DNA of 64,000 nt. It comes from Polynucleobacter sp. UK-Kesae-W10. GTDB lineage: Bacteria > Pseudomonadota > Gammaproteobacteria > Burkholderiales > Burkholderiaceae. Position numbers and translations under genes: made by a program. Numbering within the stretch: position 1 is the first letter of the stretch; every line of letters starts with the position of its first letter. Positions 44,077 to 55,408 of this stretch are shown here, in pieces. The stretch lies in NCBI RefSeq assembly GCF_018881575.1, contig NZ_JACVQB010000006.1, positions 179,009 to 243,008 on the forward strand. Direction: 5' to 3'. A model generated the notes under the pieces. It made no database searches, was not told where the DNA came from, and saw nothing but the letters and a program-made list of their open reading frames with translations.

Positions 44077-44769
44077 TTATCCCTTGTTGGGAAAGATGAT
44101 TTGCAATAACTCGAGCGGACTATGGATGATGAAGTCTGCGCCCCAGGCCTCTGGAGGCTCTTTACAGCCGCAATAACCATAAGCTGCCGCCACGGTATGC
44201 ATACCCGCTGCTTTGCCTGCGATGACGTCTCTAATGTCATCACCTACATAAAGCGATTTAGTGGGGTCGATATTGGCAATTCGTGCTGCATGCAGGATAG
44301 GCTCAGGATGGGGTTTTGAGTATGGGGTGGTATCGCCCGAGACAGTAGAAACGGCTCTTTGGCTCAGGCCCATGAGCTCGGTCAGGGGATTGGTGAAGCG
44401 TTCGCTTTTATTGGTCACAATGCCCCAAGGAAGACTGGCTTGCTCCATTTGGGTCAGGAGATGATCCATATCGTCAAAGAGTTTGCTCTCAACTAACAAA
44501 GCTTTTTCATAGTTAGCGAAAAATTCATCTCGTAGTCCAATGAAATCAGGATGGTCTGGGGCGATGCCAAAGGCCCCCTCTAGAAGGCCGCGGGCGCCAG
44601 CAGATGCGTAGGGGCGTAAAAATTCATAGGGCTTTAGCGGCAAATTGCGCGCTAGCAATAGCTGGTTCGTAGCTGCCACTAAGTCTGGTGCCGTATCCGC
44701 TAGGGTGCCATCAAGATCAAAAAAGACCCCTTGGTAGGGGCTTTGAAGTATTTGTAAACCTGCGCTCAT
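44077..44769 (-). CDS. gph: Phosphoglycolate phosphatase (HAD hydrolase)
   Basis: This 230-residue HAD-family hydrolase has D18-L-D20 ([10 protein letters not shown]) as nucleophile and acid, KSERFTNP with the motif III Lys segment and GDDIRDV for metal binding. Gph removes the 2-phosphoglycolate formed during DNA repair and metabolism. Its start overlaps the ubiG stop by four bases, the conserved ubiG-gph order of Burkholderiales. The symbol is inferred from this context. Confidence 0.9.
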   Translation of the reverse strand: MSAGLQILQSPYQGVFFDLDGTLADTAPDLVAATNQLLLARNLPLKPYEFLRPYASAGARGLLEGAFGIAPDHPDFIGLRDEFFANYEKALLVESKLFDDMDHLLTQMEQASLPWGIVTNKSERFTNPLTELMGLSQRAVSTVSGDTTPYSKPHPEPILHAARIANIDPTKSLYVGDDIRDVIAGKAAGMHTVAAAYGYCGCKEPPEAWGADFIIHSPLELLQIIFPNKG

Positions 44770-45455
44770 TTGCGAACCGCAATCATGTAGTTCACATCCA
44801 CATCATCACCAAGGCTGTACACCTGGGTAAGCGGGTTGTAACTCAAGCCTTTGATGCCAATCATCTCTAGGCCAGCATGACGTGTAAAAGCAACAAGCTC
44901 AGAAGGCTTAATAAATTTAGCGTATTCGTGAGTACCTTTGGGGAGTAGTTTCAGAATATATTCGGCGCCAATAATGGCGAATAAGTAGGATTTAGGGCTG
45001 CGATTGAGGGTGCTAAAAAAGAGCGTGCCTCCGGGTTTGCACAGCTTAGCGCAAGCGCGCACAACAGATGATGGATCTGGTACATGCTCGAGCATTTCCA
45101 TGCAGGTCACTACATCGTATTGCTCGGGTTGTTCATCTGCCAATGCTTCCGCTGAGATGGATCTGTAGGTGAGGTTTGCACCTACTTCTAATGCATGCAG
45201 TTCGGCAACTTTGAGCGCTTTTTCAGATAAATCAATACCGGTTGTCTCGGCACCGGATTGAGAAATGGATTCAGCCAAGATGCCACCACCACAACCAATA
45301 TCAACCACTTTCTTACCATTCAAATCTACAAATGATTTGATCCAAGAAAGGCGCAGGGGGTTGATGGCGTGCAAAGGTTTGAATTCGCTATTGGGATCCC
45401 ACCAGCGGTGAGCTAGGGCGCTAAATTTGGCGATTTCGGACTGATCAACATTCAT
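44766..45455 (-). CDS. ubiG: Ubiquinone biosynthesis O-methyltransferase UbiG
   Basis: This 229-residue SAM methyltransferase carries out both O-methylation steps in ubiquinone synthesis. It has the UbiG N-terminal motif [19 protein letters not shown], the SAM motif [16 protein letters not shown], and [10 protein letters not shown]. It is followed by gph with a four-base overlap and lies downstream of ompA on the same strand, separated by a terminator. Confidence 0.95.
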   Translation of the reverse strand: MNVDQSEIAKFSALAHRWWDPNSEFKPLHAINPLRLSWIKSFVDLNGKKVVDIGCGGGILAESISQSGAETTGIDLSEKALKVAELHALEVGANLTYRSISAEALADEQPEQYDVVTCMEMLEHVPDPSSVVRACAKLCKPGGTLFFSTLNRSPKSYLFAIIGAEYILKLLPKGTHEYAKFIKPSELVAFTRHAGLEMIGIKGLSYNPLTQVYSLGDDVDVNYMIAVRK

Positions 45456-45510
45456 AGGAATAAGGATAGGTTGCGCTGCAGTGGAAGAAGTTTATGAATA
45501 TAGCGGAAAT

Positions 45511-45540
45511 AAAAAAGCCCGCTAGAAGCGGGCTTTTTTA
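45511..45540 (-). terminator. Terminator after ompA
   Basis: AAAAAAGCCCGC and GCGGGCTTTTTT pair around TAGAA. On the minus strand it ends ompA and isolates ubiG-gph. Confidence 0.88.
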
Positions 45541-45553
45541 CAAGTAAAAAGAA

Positions 45554-46120
45554 TTACTTAGCTGTACCAACAACTTCGATGTCGGTGCGGCGGTTCTTAG
45601 CGCGGCCTTCAGCAGTTGCGTTTGATGCAACTGGATTGCTCTTGCCTTTTGATTCTGTGTAGATACGGCTACCGTCAACACCCTTGCTTACGAGGTATGT
45701 CTTAACGGATTGTGCACGACGCTGACCGAGGGCCATGTTGTATGCATCTGTACCAACGCTATCAGTGTTACCAACAGCGATAATTACTTCCAACTTGATC
45801 TTGCTCAAATCAGCAGCGATCTTGTCCAAAGTAGCTTTACCTTCTGGTTTCAAGTCAGACTTGTTGAAGTCATAAAGTGTGTCAGCTTGCAAAGTGATTT
45901 TGCTTTGGCTAACGCCAGCAGCTGCACCACCAGTCAACGCACCATCGCAACCTTTAGCTGCAGTAGCAGGAGTCCAGTTGTTATCACGCCAGCACAATGT
46001 GCCGTCGCCGTTTTTCCAGTTTAGGGCGCCGTCGCCGTTTTGCCAGTTATCAGAAGCCATTGCTGCAGAAGCAGAAACGGTAATAACAGAAGCGAGCAAC
46101 ACTTTTAGGGTTTTGTTCAT
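45554..46120 (-). CDS. ompA: OmpA-family outer membrane lipoprotein-like protein
   Basis: This 188-residue secreted protein has a signal peptide (residues 1-22), a short N-terminal region with the repeated NGDG pattern (NWQNGDGALNWKNGDGTL) seen in betaproteobacterial OmpA proteins, and a C-terminal OmpA peptidoglycan-binding domain (about 75-185, VGNTDSVGTDAYNMALGQRRAQSVKTYL and the NRRTDIEV end). No beta-barrel domain is present. It anchors the outer membrane to the cell wall. The family is secure and the symbol is by context. Confidence 0.88.
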   Translation of the reverse strand: MNKTLKVLLASVITVSASAAMASDNWQNGDGALNWKNGDGTLCWRDNNWTPATAAKGCDGALTGGAAAGVSQSKITLQADTLYDFNKSDLKPEGKATLDKIAADLSKIKLEVIIAVGNTDSVGTDAYNMALGQRRAQSVKTYLVSKGVDGSRIYTESKGKSNPVASNATAEGRAKNRRTDIEVVGTAK

Positions 46121-46279
46121 TTTTAGTCCTCAAAAATCTCTTTTTTAATTAAAGTCAAACTTAAATGTAATTCGCCCTACCTTGAAGCAAAAACTGCAAA
46201 GCGACACATCTCAATTTCGTACAAACTGACAGAATCTTAGCATAGCGCCCCTCTGTCATCAAAATGATATTATTTCTAG

Positions 46280-48988
46280 ATGGAACAAGCCGCTAAAGAA
46301 ACACTACCAATATCCCTCGAAGACGAAATGCGGCGGTCCTATTTGGACTACGCAATGAGCGTCATCGTCGGCAGAGCCCTGCCAGACGTGCGTGATGGCC
46401 TCAAACCGGTTCACCGCCGGGTCTTATTCGCGATGTATGAATTAAACAACGATTGGAACCGAGCTTACAAAAAATCTGCCCGTATAGTTGGCGATGTAAT
46501 CGGTAAATACCACCCGCACGGTGATTCTGCGGTGTATGACACCATCGTTCGTATGGCCCAGGACTTCTCTCTGCGCTATATGCTGGTTGACGGGCAGGGT
46601 AACTTTGGCTCCGTAGACGGCGATAACGCTGCTGCAATGCGGTATACCGAGATCCGCCTACGCAAGATCGCCCATGAGTTATTGGCCGATTTGGACAAGG
46701 AAACCGTCGATTTCGGGCCAAATTACGATGGTAGCGAGAAAGAACCCCTGATTTTGCCGGCCAAAGTGCCCAATTTGCTGATTAACGGCAGTTCTGGCAT
46801 CGCGGTGGGTATGGCGACCAATATCCCTCCGCACAACCTGGATGAGGTCGTTACAGCCTGTTTACACGTCCTCCACAACCCAGAATGCACGATTGATGAG
46901 CTCATTGAGATCATTCCAGCCCCAGATTTCCCGACCGCCGGCATCATTTATGGCGTCCAAGGGGTTCGCGAAGGCTATCGCACAGGCCGTGGCCGTGTGG
47001 TGATGCGCGCGAAGACCCACTTTGAGGATTTGGATAAAGGTTCACGTCAGGCGATCATCGTTGATGAGCTGCCATACCAAGTTAATAAAAAGAACTTGCT
47101 CGAGCGTATTGCGGAGTTGGTGAACGAGAAAAAAGTGGAAGGCATTTCTGATTTGCGTGACGAGTCAGATAAATCCGGTATGCGTGTTGTGATTGAACTC
47201 AAGCGCGGTGAAGTGCCTGAAGTCGTTCTCAACAATTTGTACAAGAGCACTCAACTGCAAGATAACTTCGGTATGAACATGGTGGCTTTGGTTGATAACC
47301 AACCACGCTTGTTGAACTTGAAGCAAATGCTGGAGTACTTCTTGCAACATCGTCGTGAAGTGGTCACACGTCGCACGATTTTTGAATTGCGCAAGGCACG
47401 CGATCGCGGTCACGTCTTAGAAGGTTTGGCGGTGGCATTGGCTAACATTGATGAGTTCATCGCAATCATCAAAGCTGCTGCAAATCCAGTGATTGCTAAG
47501 CAAGAGCTGATGGGCAAAGCATGGGATTCATCGATGGTACGTGAGATGTTGGCGCGCGCTGAGACCGATACCCCAGGCGGCCGCAACGCTTATCGTCCTG
47601 AAGGATTGTTGCCTGAGTACGGCATGCAAACGACTGGCTTGTATCGTCTCTCAGATAGTCAAGCGCAAGAAATTTTGCAAATGCGTTTACAACGCTTGAC
47701 TGGTCTTGAGCAAGACAAGATCGTGAACGAATATAAAGAAGTAATGGCGGAGATTTCTGACTTACTGGATTTGTTGGCCAAGCCAGAGCGTGTCACTCAA
47801 GTGATTGAGTCTGAGCTGAAAGAAGTGCAGTCTGAATTCGGTGTTGCTGGTGGTGATACCGGTCGTCGTTCATTTATTGAAATGAATGCAACAGAACTCT
47901 TCACTGAAGATTTGATTACGCCGTTGGATATGGTGGTGACACTTTCCAATACGGGTTACATGAAGAGTCAGCCGCTGAGTGAGTACCGCGCACAAAAACG
48001 TGGTGGTCGTGGCAAGCAAGCGGCTGCAACAAAAGATGAAGATTGGATTGATACCTTATTCGTAGCGAACACGCATGACACGATTCTGTGCTTCTCTGAC
48101 CGTGGTCGCATGTACTGGCTCAAGGTATGGGAAGTTCCGCAAGGAAGTCGTACCTCGCGTGGCAAGCCAATTGTGAATATGTTCCCGCTGATTGAGGGTG
48201 AGAAAATCACGGTGATTCTGCCAATTAAGGGCTACCAAGACGATCAATACGTATTTATGGCGACCAGCTTGGGTACCGTGAAGAAGACCCGTTTGTCAGA
48301 CTTCTCTAATCCCCGTAAGGCCGGAATTATTGCGGTTGACTTGAATGAAAACGACTTCTTAGTAGGCGCGGCGATTACCGATGGCCAGCATGATGTGATG
48401 TTGTTCTCTGATGCTGGTAAAGCGGTACGTTTTGATGAGAATGATGTTCGTCCAATGGGTCGCACTGCACGTGGTGTACGCGGTATGAACTTAGGCGAAG
48501 GTCATCAAGTGATTGCGATGTTGGTTGCTCCAGCAGAAGCGGCTGAGGGTGCAGAAGCGGCCGTAGTGGATGCCAATGGCATTGCCATTCCAAGTAGCGT
48601 GTTGACAGCCACTGAAAACGGTTACGGCAAGCGCACTCCAATTGCAGAGTACACCCGTCATGGTCGCGGTACGAAAGGCATGATTGCGATTCAGACAACC
48701 GAACGTAACGGTAAAGTTGTCGCTGCAGCTTTGGTATCACCAGAAGATCAAATTATGTTGATTACCACTGGTGGTGTTTTAGTGCGCACGCGGGTTTCTG
48801 AAATTCGCGAAATGGGTCGTGCCACACAGGGCGTAACTTTGATCAATGTTGATGAAGGCACTCGTTTGTCTGGCTTACAGCGTATTGCTGAGAGCGATTC
48901 AGACGATGAAGCAGGAGATGCAGAAGAGGATGATGTAGCTGCAGATCCAGCAACCGACGCTAATACTGATACGGCAGGTGACGCGTAA
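46280..48988 (+). CDS. gyrA: DNA gyrase subunit A
   Basis: This 902-residue type II topoisomerase subunit cleaves and rejoins DNA to introduce negative supercoils. The catalytic tyrosine is Y122 ([10 protein letters not shown]). S83 and D87 in [11 protein letters not shown] are the quinolone-sensitive residues. The C-terminal beta-pinwheel follows (GyrA boxes including [10 protein letters not shown] region near residue 575), with an insert of about 35 residues (around 755-790) and a long acidic tail ([11 protein letters not shown]). It heads the gyrA-serC-pheA gene string. Confidence 0.97.
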   Translation: MEQAAKETLPISLEDEMRRSYLDYAMSVIVGRALPDVRDGLKPVHRRVLFAMYELNNDWNRAYKKSARIVGDVIGKYHPHGDSAVYDTIVRMAQDFSLRYMLVDGQGNFGSVDGDNAAAMRYTEIRLRKIAHELLADLDKETVDFGPNYDGSEKEPLILPAKVPNLLINGSSGIAVGMATNIPPHNLDEVVTACLHVLHNPECTIDELIEIIPAPDFPTAGIIYGVQGVREGYRTGRGRVVMRAKTHFEDLDKGSRQAIIVDELPYQVNKKNLLERIAELVNEKKVEGISDLRDESDKSGMRVVIELKRGEVPEVVLNNLYKSTQLQDNFGMNMVALVDNQPRLLNLKQMLEYFLQHRREVVTRRTIFELRKARDRGHVLEGLAVALANIDEFIAIIKAAANPVIAKQELMGKAWDSSMVREMLARAETDTPGGRNAYRPEGLLPEYGMQTTGLYRLSDSQAQEILQMRLQRLTGLEQDKIVNEYKEVMAEISDLLDLLAKPERVTQVIESELKEVQSEFGVAGGDTGRRSFIEMNATELFTEDLITPLDMVVTLSNTGYMKSQPLSEYRAQKRGGRGKQAAATKDEDWIDTLFVANTHDTILCFSDRGRMYWLKVWEVPQGSRTSRGKPIVNMFPLIEGEKITVILPIKGYQDDQYVFMATSLGTVKKTRLSDFSNPRKAGIIAVDLNENDFLVGAAITDGQHDVMLFSDAGKAVRFDENDVRPMGRTARGVRGMNLGEGHQVIAMLVAPAEAAEGAEAAVVDANGIAIPSSVLTATENGYGKRTPIAEYTRHGRGTKGMIAIQTTERNGKVVAAALVSPEDQIMLITTGGVLVRTRVSEIREMGRATQGVTLINVDEGTRLSGLQRIAESDSDDEAGDAEEDDVAADPATDANTDTAGDA

Positions 48989-49014
48989 GCGTTACCTTTA
49001 GACTGGATCACATC

Positions 49015-50112
49015 ATGACTTTTGACCGCCGCATTTTTAATTTCGCTGCGGGGCCTGCTACTTTGCCTGAAGAGGTATTGAAGCAGGCTGCCGATGAAAT
49101 GCTTAATTGGCGTGGACTTGGTACGAGCGTGATGGAAATTAGTCATCGCAGCAAAGAGTTCATGGAAGTGTACGAAGAGGTTATTCAAGACCTGCGCACT
49201 TTGATGAATATTCCCGATTCGTATGAGATCTTGCTTTTGCAAGGTGGCGGACTTGGGCAAAACGCTGCCATTCCAATGAATCTCATGCCTTTAGGTAAGA
49301 ATGGTCCTAAGGCTGATTTTTTAGTCACTGGGGTTTGGTCTGAAAAATCATTCAAAGAAGCGCAGAAATACGGTAATGCGCATTTAGCAGCATCTTCTGC
49401 GGCGGAGAAGTTCAACACCATTCCCGCCAGATCTACTTGGCAGTTATCTAGTGATGCAGCTTATGTGCACTACTGCGCCAATGAAACCATTGGTGGCGTG
49501 GAGTTTGCGGATGTGCCGGATGTTGGCAATACCCCTTTGGTTGCAGATATCTCCAGCAACATTCTCTCCAAAGAGATGGATGTTACAAAAGCGGCTGTTT
49601 GGTTTGGTGGCGCCCAAAAAAATATCGGCCCATCAGGCGTAACGATTGTGATTGTTCGCAAAGATTTGCTTGGGCACAGCATGGGTATCACTCCAACCAT
49701 TTGGGATTGGTCTGTGCAAGCGAATACGCAATCGATGATTAATACTCCGCCAACCTTCTCAATTTATATGGCTGGCCTGGGATTCAAGTGGTTACTGAAA
49801 CAGGGTGGCGTGAAGGTCATTGAAAAGCGCAATCAAGAAAAAGCGGATTTGCTCTACAACTTCTTAGATCAAAGTAGTTTGTATGAGAATCGTGTCACCA
49901 AAGCCTATCGCTCACGGATGAATGTGACCTTCTTCCTGAAGGATGAGGGTCTGAACGCAGAGTTTTTGGCGCAGTCCAATGCTGCTGGTCTAGTTGCCTT
50001 GCGAGGCCATAAGGCTGCAGGTGGAATGCGGGCCAGCATCTATAACGCAATGCCCATTGAAGGCGTTAAGGCCTTGGTGGAATTTATGCGCGACTTTGAA
50101 AGGCGGGCTTAA
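49015..50112 (+). CDS. serC: Phosphoserine aminotransferase
   Basis: This 365-residue PLP enzyme makes 3-phosphoserine for serine and 3-hydroxy-4-phosphohydroxythreonine for PLP synthesis. It begins RRIFNFAAGPATLPEEVL. The Schiff-base lysine is K202 (GGAQKNIGPSG). The stop overlaps the pheA start by one base (TAATG), so the genes are coupled. Confidence 0.97.
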   Translation: MTFDRRIFNFAAGPATLPEEVLKQAADEMLNWRGLGTSVMEISHRSKEFMEVYEEVIQDLRTLMNIPDSYEILLLQGGGLGQNAAIPMNLMPLGKNGPKADFLVTGVWSEKSFKEAQKYGNAHLAASSAAEKFNTIPARSTWQLSSDAAYVHYCANETIGGVEFADVPDVGNTPLVADISSNILSKEMDVTKAAVWFGGAQKNIGPSGVTIVIVRKDLLGHSMGITPTIWDWSVQANTQSMINTPPTFSIYMAGLGFKWLLKQGGVKVIEKRNQEKADLLYNFLDQSSLYENRVTKAYRSRMNVTFFLKDEGLNAEFLAQSNAAGLVALRGHKAAGGMRASIYNAMPIEGVKALVEFMRDFERRA

Positions 50113-51191
50113 TGAGTACTGAAGAACAGCGCTTAGCTCCCTTGCGGGAAAAAATCGATGCATTGGATGCACAGATTTTAGATTTGCTGACGCAACGCGC
50201 AAAAGCAGCGCAGGAAGTAGGCCACGTTAAAGGCGGCTTCTCCTCACCGGTGTTTCGTCCTGAGCGTGAGCGCCAGGTAGTAGCACGTCTCCAAGAAATT
50301 AATGCAGGCCCTCTGCACCCCGATGGCATTGCTGCTATTTGGCGTGAGGTGATGTCAGCTTGCAGGGCTTTAGAAGCTCGTCAAACAATTGCTTATCTGG
50401 GGCCAGTAGGAACATTTTCTGAGCAGGCAGCGCAAACCTATTTTGGGCATTCCATTGCAGGTTTGCCATGCGCAAGCTTGGACGAAGTTTTTAAAGCGGT
50501 AGAGAAGGGTGCGGCGCAATTTGGCGTGGTCCCTGTAGAAAATTCGAGTGAGGGCGCGATCTCCCGTACGCTAGATTTGTTGCTCGATTCATCTATGCGC
50601 ATTAGCGGTGAAGTGGTGCTACCGATTCGCCATCACCTCCTAACCAAGAGCGGTAACTTGGACGGTGTTGGCACTGTCTGCGCACATGCTCAAGCATTAG
50701 CTCAGTGTCAACAATGGTTGAGTGTGCATGCACCTCAGCTCAAGCGTCAGGCGGTGAGCAGTAATGCGGAGGCAGCCCGCCTGGCAGCAGCGGATCCAAC
50801 TTTGGCAGCCATTGCCGGTGATCCTGCGCAAGAGGCTTATGGCTTACAAGCCGTCGCCGCCCAAATTCAGGATGATCCACATAACCGTACGCGTTTTGTT
50901 GTTGTTGGCAACTATGCGTGCACCCCTACCGGTAAAGATCAAACTTCTTTGGTGTTGTCGGTCGATAACCAGCCTGGCGCAGTGCATCGTTTGCTTGCAC
51001 CATTAGCAAAACATGGCGTATCGATGAATCGCTTCGAATCTCGTCCTGCGCGCAAAGGTACTTGGGAATATCACTTTTACATAGATATCGCAGGGCATGC
51101 GGATGATGAAAAAGTGCTGAAGGCCTTAGCTGAGCTCAAAGAGGTCGCAGCGTTTTATAAAAACCTCGGTTCTTATCCCCACTCGGCCTAA
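50112..51191 (+). CDS. pheA: Chorismate mutase/prephenate dehydratase (P-protein)
   Basis: This 359-residue bifunctional enzyme leads from chorismate to phenylpyruvate for phenylalanine. It has an N-terminal AroQ chorismate mutase (about 1-90), a prephenate dehydratase (about 93-270, AYLGPVGTFSEQAA and VPVENSSEGAISRT) and a C-terminal ACT domain with ESRPARKGTWEY, the phenylalanine-binding motif. It should thus be feedback controlled by Phe. Confidence 0.97.
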   Translation: MSTEEQRLAPLREKIDALDAQILDLLTQRAKAAQEVGHVKGGFSSPVFRPERERQVVARLQEINAGPLHPDGIAAIWREVMSACRALEARQTIAYLGPVGTFSEQAAQTYFGHSIAGLPCASLDEVFKAVEKGAAQFGVVPVENSSEGAISRTLDLLLDSSMRISGEVVLPIRHHLLTKSGNLDGVGTVCAHAQALAQCQQWLSVHAPQLKRQAVSSNAEAARLAAADPTLAAIAGDPAQEAYGLQAVAAQIQDDPHNRTRFVVVGNYACTPTGKDQTSLVLSVDNQPGAVHRLLAPLAKHGVSMNRFESRPARKGTWEYHFYIDIAGHADDEKVLKALAELKEVAAFYKNLGSYPHSA

Positions 51192-51232
51192 TTGGGCCCA
51201 GATTGGTTTATTAAAAGATTAGTAAGGCACGA

Positions 51233-52357
51233 ATGTCTTCCAAGATTGGCTTAAAACATATTCATGCGATTGCGCCTTATGTCGGCGGTCGTCCTATTAG
51301 CGAAGTAGCGCGTGAGTATGGCTTGGATGAAAGCAAAATTGTGAAGCTTGCCTCCAATGAAAATCCATTGGGCATGCCTAAGTCCGCACAAGATGCCATG
51401 CTCAAGGCCGCCAGTGATCTAGGTCGCTATCCAGACTCCAATGGCTTTGAGTTAAAAAATGTCTTGGCAGATCGCTTGGGTGTTCCGACCGATTGGATTA
51501 CCTTGGGCAATGGCAGCAATGACATTTTGGAGTTGGCAGCGCGTGCTGTTGCTCAAGCCGGCGACGAGGTGATTTTTTCTAAACATGCTTTTGCGGTATA
51601 TCCTCTTGCCACTCAAGCAGTGGGTGCAAAAGCGATTGAGGTGGCCGCTACTGCTAATTATGGGCATGACTTGCCTGCCATGCTTGCCGCTATCAAGTCT
51701 GCTGGCGATAAAGCAAAACTCGTATTTGTAGCCAACCCCAATAATCCGACTGGTAGCTATTTAACAGCTAAAGAGATTGAAGATTTCCTAGTAGCCGTTC
51801 CATCGAATGTGGTGGTTGTCCTTGATGAGGCTTATAACGAGTACCTCACACCAGAGCAGCGCTATGACGCAATTGCTTGGGTAAAGCAATTTCCAAATAT
51901 GATTTTGTCGCGCAGCTTCTCTAAAGCGTATGGTTTGGCTGGTTTGCGTATTGGATATGGCGTTGCGCAACCGCATCTAACGGATTTATTGAATCGTATT
52001 CGTCAGCCATTTAACGTGAATAGCCTTGCACAAGCTGCAGCCATTGCCGCATTTCAGGACAAGGCGTTTTTACAGCAGGGGTTCGAGCTTAATCGCGCAG
52101 GCTACGAGCAGTTAACTAAGGCATTTGATCGATTAGGCCTTCAATACTTACCCTCTGCTGGCAATTTCGTATTGGTAAAAGTAGGCGAAGATGATCAAGC
52201 GGGCGCGCGTATGAATTTGGCTCTGCTCAAGCGCGGAATTATTGTGCGTCCGGTTGGTAACTACGGATTGCCACAATGGTTACGTATCTCGATTGGCTTG
52301 GCGGAGGAGAATGCAGCCTTCATTGCTGCTCTTAAAGAAATCTTGGCGCAATCGTAA
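51233..52357 (+). CDS. hisC: Histidinol-phosphate aminotransferase
   Basis: This 374-residue class I PLP aminotransferase has NPNNPTG and K231 (SRSFSKAYGLAGLRIGYG) as the PLP lysine. Within this string between pheA and tyrA it probably also transaminates aromatic keto acids, as HisC-type enzymes of Burkholderiales often do. It begins 41 bases after pheA. Confidence 0.93.
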   Translation: MSSKIGLKHIHAIAPYVGGRPISEVAREYGLDESKIVKLASNENPLGMPKSAQDAMLKAASDLGRYPDSNGFELKNVLADRLGVPTDWITLGNGSNDILELAARAVAQAGDEVIFSKHAFAVYPLATQAVGAKAIEVAATANYGHDLPAMLAAIKSAGDKAKLVFVANPNNPTGSYLTAKEIEDFLVAVPSNVVVVLDEAYNEYLTPEQRYDAIAWVKQFPNMILSRSFSKAYGLAGLRIGYGVAQPHLTDLLNRIRQPFNVNSLAQAAAIAAFQDKAFLQQGFELNRAGYEQLTKAFDRLGLQYLPSAGNFVLVKVGEDDQAGARMNLALLKRGIIVRPVGNYGLPQWLRISIGLAEENAAFIAALKEILAQS

Positions 52358-52378
52358 GCATTCAGAATAACAATATTC

Positions 52379-53260
52379 ATGACCATCATTAATCCTGCAA
52401 GTAATTACGGCACAGTCACCATTGTCGGTGTCGGCTTGATCGGCGCCTCTCTCGGCTTGGCCTTAAAACAGGCCGGCGTTGTAAAAACAGTATTGGGCGT
52501 TGGTCGTAGCAAAGAGAATCTTGATCAAGCCCTCAAGATGGGCGCCATTGATGGTGTGGTGGATTTAGTAGAGGCTGCCAAGCAATCTGATGTGATCGTG
52601 CTTTGTGTCCCTGTGGCGCAAATGCGCGCAGCATTTGAGGTGATGGAACCTCACCTTGAACCTCGCACCATGATTACCGATGCAGGTAGCACTAAAGGCG
52701 ATGTCATTTTGGCTGCCAAAGAAGTGTTGGGTAAAAAAGCATGTCAATTTGTACCGGCACACCCGATTGCAGGTGGCGCACAACATGGCGCTGGTGCTGC
52801 CAAGGCAGACTTATTTAAAGGCAAGCAAACCATCATTTGCCCACTACAAGAAAACTCCCCACAAGATACGGATTTGATTGTCGGCTTTTGGGAGTCCGTA
52901 GGTTCTGAGGTTAAAAAGATTGGTAGCGTGCAGCACGATGCCATCTATGCAGCTGTATCGCATCTTCCTCACCTCTTGTCTTATGCCTTGATGGCAAGCG
53001 TAGTGAATTCAGAGGATGCAGATCAAAAGCTCAGCCATGTTGGTGCAGGTTTCAAAGATTTCACTCGTATTGCTGCCTCCAGCCCAGAAATGTGGCGCGA
53101 TATTTGCTTGGGTAATCGCACTGCCATCTTGAAAGAGTTGGATCAGTACCTGTTGATCGTGAACCATCTGCGCAAGCTTGTTGCTGAAAGCGATGGCGCA
53201 GGCTTGGAAAAATTATTTAATAAGGCGAGCAAGGCACGTCAAGATTTGGATGTGCTTTGA
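52379..53260 (+). CDS. tyrA: Prephenate dehydrogenase
   Basis: This 293-residue NAD(P)-dependent TyrA oxidises prephenate to hydroxyphenylpyruvate for tyrosine synthesis. The Rossmann motif is [18 protein letters not shown]. Further on are HPIAGG (catalytic His) and [14 protein letters not shown]. No ACT domain is present. It ends in TGATG, overlapping aroA by one base. Confidence 0.95.
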   Translation: MTIINPASNYGTVTIVGVGLIGASLGLALKQAGVVKTVLGVGRSKENLDQALKMGAIDGVVDLVEAAKQSDVIVLCVPVAQMRAAFEVMEPHLEPRTMITDAGSTKGDVILAAKEVLGKKACQFVPAHPIAGGAQHGAGAAKADLFKGKQTIICPLQENSPQDTDLIVGFWESVGSEVKKIGSVQHDAIYAAVSHLPHLLSYALMASVVNSEDADQKLSHVGAGFKDFTRIAASSPEMWRDICLGNRTAILKELDQYLLIVNHLRKLVAESDGAGLEKLFNKASKARQDLDVL

Positions 53261-54588
53261 TGAGTGGTTTGCCAGCAATTACGATTGGGCCATTTCAGCG
53301 AGCGCAAGGCTCGATTGTGTTGCCAGGCTCTAAAAGTATTTCCAATAGAGCGCTACTATTGGCAGCGCTCTCCTCGGGTACAACGACCCTGACAAACTTG
53401 TTGGATGCGGATGACACGCAGGTAATGCGGAATGCTTTGCGTCAATTGGGTCTCACAGTGATTGATCAAGAGGGCAAGGTTTGTGTTGTGGAAGGTTGTG
53501 GTGGTCAATTCCCGGTACGCGATGCAGACCTGTTTATGGGCAATGCAGGTACGGCGATTCGTCCATTGACGGCAGCGCTAGCAATGCAAGGTGGTAACTA
53601 TCGATTATCTGGCGTTGCTCGTATGCATGAGAGGCCGATTCGAGATTTGGTCGATGGTTTACGTCAGGTTGGCGCAAAAATCGACTACGAATTACAAGAG
53701 GGCTATCCACCCATCAAGATTTCAGCAGCACAGATTCAGATCAAAGAGCATGTGAAGGTGCGCGGTGATGTGTCTAGTCAGTTCTTAACGGCTTTGCTCA
53801 TGGCATTGCCTTTAGTCGCAGTAGAGCCTGTTCGGATTGAAGTGATCGGTGAGTTAATTTCTCGCCCCTATATCGATATCACCTTGAAGTTGATGGCACG
53901 CTTTGGCGTAGTGGTCGCATGTCCTGATGCGCAATCGTTCATCATTCCAGCAAAAACATCACAGTCTGTATATACAAGCCCAGGACAGTTGTCGGTTGAG
54001 GGCGATGCATCTTCCGCCTCTTATTACCTTGCTTTGGGCGCCATTGGTGGCGGCCCTGTAAGGGTTTTGGGTGTCGGTAAAAATAGCATTCAAGGCGATG
54101 TTGCTTTTGCCGATGCGCTTGCATTGATGGGCGCAAACATTACCGCAGGTGAAGATTGGATTGAAGTTGCTGGTGTGAAAAATCCGAATGGCAAACTCCA
54201 GGGCATCACACTCGATTGCACTGAGATTCCGGATGCGGCAATGACATTGGCAGTCGCCGCTTTATTTGCAGAGGGACCTACTCGCTTAAACAGCATTGCG
54301 AGCTGGCGCGTCAAAGAAACAGATCGTATTGCGGCGATGGCTAAGGAATTGAAAAAAGTTGGCGCAGTCGTAGAAGAGGGTGCGGATTACATTGTTGTTC
54401 AAGCACCTGCGGCAAAAACGGATTGGTGCTCGCCAGGTGAAGGTATTGATACTTACGATGATCACCGTATGGCGATGTGCTTCTCGCTGGCTGCATTTGG
54501 TCCAAACGCACTTCAGATCAATGATCCAAACTGCGTAGCCAAAACTTTCCCAACGTACTTTGCAGAGCTTGCGAAAGTCGTGAGCTAA
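53260..54588 (+). CDS. aroA: 3-phosphoshikimate 1-carboxyvinyltransferase (EPSP synthase)
   Basis: This 442-residue enzyme transfers enolpyruvate to shikimate 3-phosphate. Family motifs [34 protein letters not shown] and [15 protein letters not shown] are present, with a class I-type N-AGTA-R site. I start at the ATG at 53260, which overlaps the tyrA stop, rather than the TTG three bases earlier. It is 13 bases from cmk. Confidence 0.97.
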   Translation: MSGLPAITIGPFQRAQGSIVLPGSKSISNRALLLAALSSGTTTLTNLLDADDTQVMRNALRQLGLTVIDQEGKVCVVEGCGGQFPVRDADLFMGNAGTAIRPLTAALAMQGGNYRLSGVARMHERPIRDLVDGLRQVGAKIDYELQEGYPPIKISAAQIQIKEHVKVRGDVSSQFLTALLMALPLVAVEPVRIEVIGELISRPYIDITLKLMARFGVVVACPDAQSFIIPAKTSQSVYTSPGQLSVEGDASSASYYLALGAIGGGPVRVLGVGKNSIQGDVAFADALALMGANITAGEDWIEVAGVKNPNGKLQGITLDCTEIPDAAMTLAVAALFAEGPTRLNSIASWRVKETDRIAAMAKELKKVGAVVEEGADYIVVQAPAAKTDWCSPGEGIDTYDDHRMAMCFSLAAFGPNALQINDPNCVAKTFPTYFAELAKVVS

Positions 54589-54601
54589 CTCAATTCTCAG
54601 T

Positions 54602-55264
54602 ATGAATCTTCCTCCAGTCATTGCTATTGATGGACCTACTGCTTCGGGCAAGGGGACGGTGGCATCCTTGGTTGCTGAAAAGCTTGGCTTTCATTATTTG
54701 GATAGCGGGGCGCTCTATCGCTTAGTCGCTCTCGCTAGTGAAAAACAGGGGATCGATGTCAACAATGGCCCAGAATTGGGTCTTTTAGTTCCTAAGTTAT
54801 TGATTTCATTCAAAAATAGTCAAATTTTCCTTAATGGCGAAGATGTTACTGATGCGATTCGAGTTGAAAGCATTGGCTTAAGAGCCTCTGCTTTGGCCGT
54901 TCATCCTGAGGTGAGATCGGCATTGGTAGGTCTGCAACGCAGTTTTCGTCAATTTCCTGGCTTGGTGGCTGATGGCAGGGATATGGCCAGCGTCATATTC
55001 CCAGATGCTGTTTTGAAGGTTTTTCTCACTGCAACAGCCTCTGCCAGGGCCGAACGTCGCTATAAGCAATTGATAGCTAAGGGAATTTCTGCTAAACTTT
55101 CCGACTTACTGCAAGATTTGCAGGAGCGCGATGCCAGAGACAGTAGTCGTGGTGCCGCACCGCTTCTGGTTGCAGATAGTGCAAAAGTGCTTGAAACATC
55201 AGATTTGTCGATAGATCAAGCAGTTAAGACGGTTTTGGATTGGCATCAATCTGCGATTGCCTAA
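54602..55264 (+). CDS. cmk: Cytidylate kinase
   Basis: This 220-residue NMP kinase phosphorylates CMP and dCMP. The P-loop is [16 protein letters not shown], followed by YLDSGALYR and [15 protein letters not shown], with the [18 protein letters not shown] segment near 175-190. It is in the conserved aroA-cmk-rpsA order. Confidence 0.97.
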   Translation: MNLPPVIAIDGPTASGKGTVASLVAEKLGFHYLDSGALYRLVALASEKQGIDVNNGPELGLLVPKLLISFKNSQIFLNGEDVTDAIRVESIGLRASALAVHPEVRSALVGLQRSFRQFPGLVADGRDMASVIFPDAVLKVFLTATASARAERRYKQLIAKGISAKLSDLLQDLQERDARDSSRGAAPLLVADSAKVLETSDLSIDQAVKTVLDWHQSAIA

Positions 55265-55268
55265 TTTT

Positions 55269-55300
55269 GTAAGTAGTAAAGCAGTTTGCTGTAAGTAGTA
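55269..55300 (+). repeat. Direct repeat in the rpsA leader
   Basis: GTAAGTAGTA occurs at 55269-55278 and again at 55291-55300, separated by 12 bases that form a weak AGCA/TGCT hairpin. It lies early in the 144-base cmk-rpsA gap. The function is unknown. It could be part of S1 autoregulation. Confidence 0.6.
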
Positions 55301-55408
55301 GTTTTGGCGTCCGAAGAAACTCCACAACGCATTTATTTCATAAGCGTGTTTCTGAAGACTTTTTTAACCTAACCCGTCGGGCCTTCTGGCGGCACAAAGT
55401 GAATACAC

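Noticed and set aside
46280..48988. Quinolone resistance change in gyrA
   Set aside because: S83 and D87 are both the sensitive residues.
48748..49260. Minus-strand frame of 170 codons across the gyrA-serC junction
   Set aside because: It covers the ends of two certain genes and shows no domain or ribosome site.
55269..55300. CRISPR-like or mobile repeat
   Set aside because: There are only two short copies, with no array, no cas gene and no transposase anywhere in the window.
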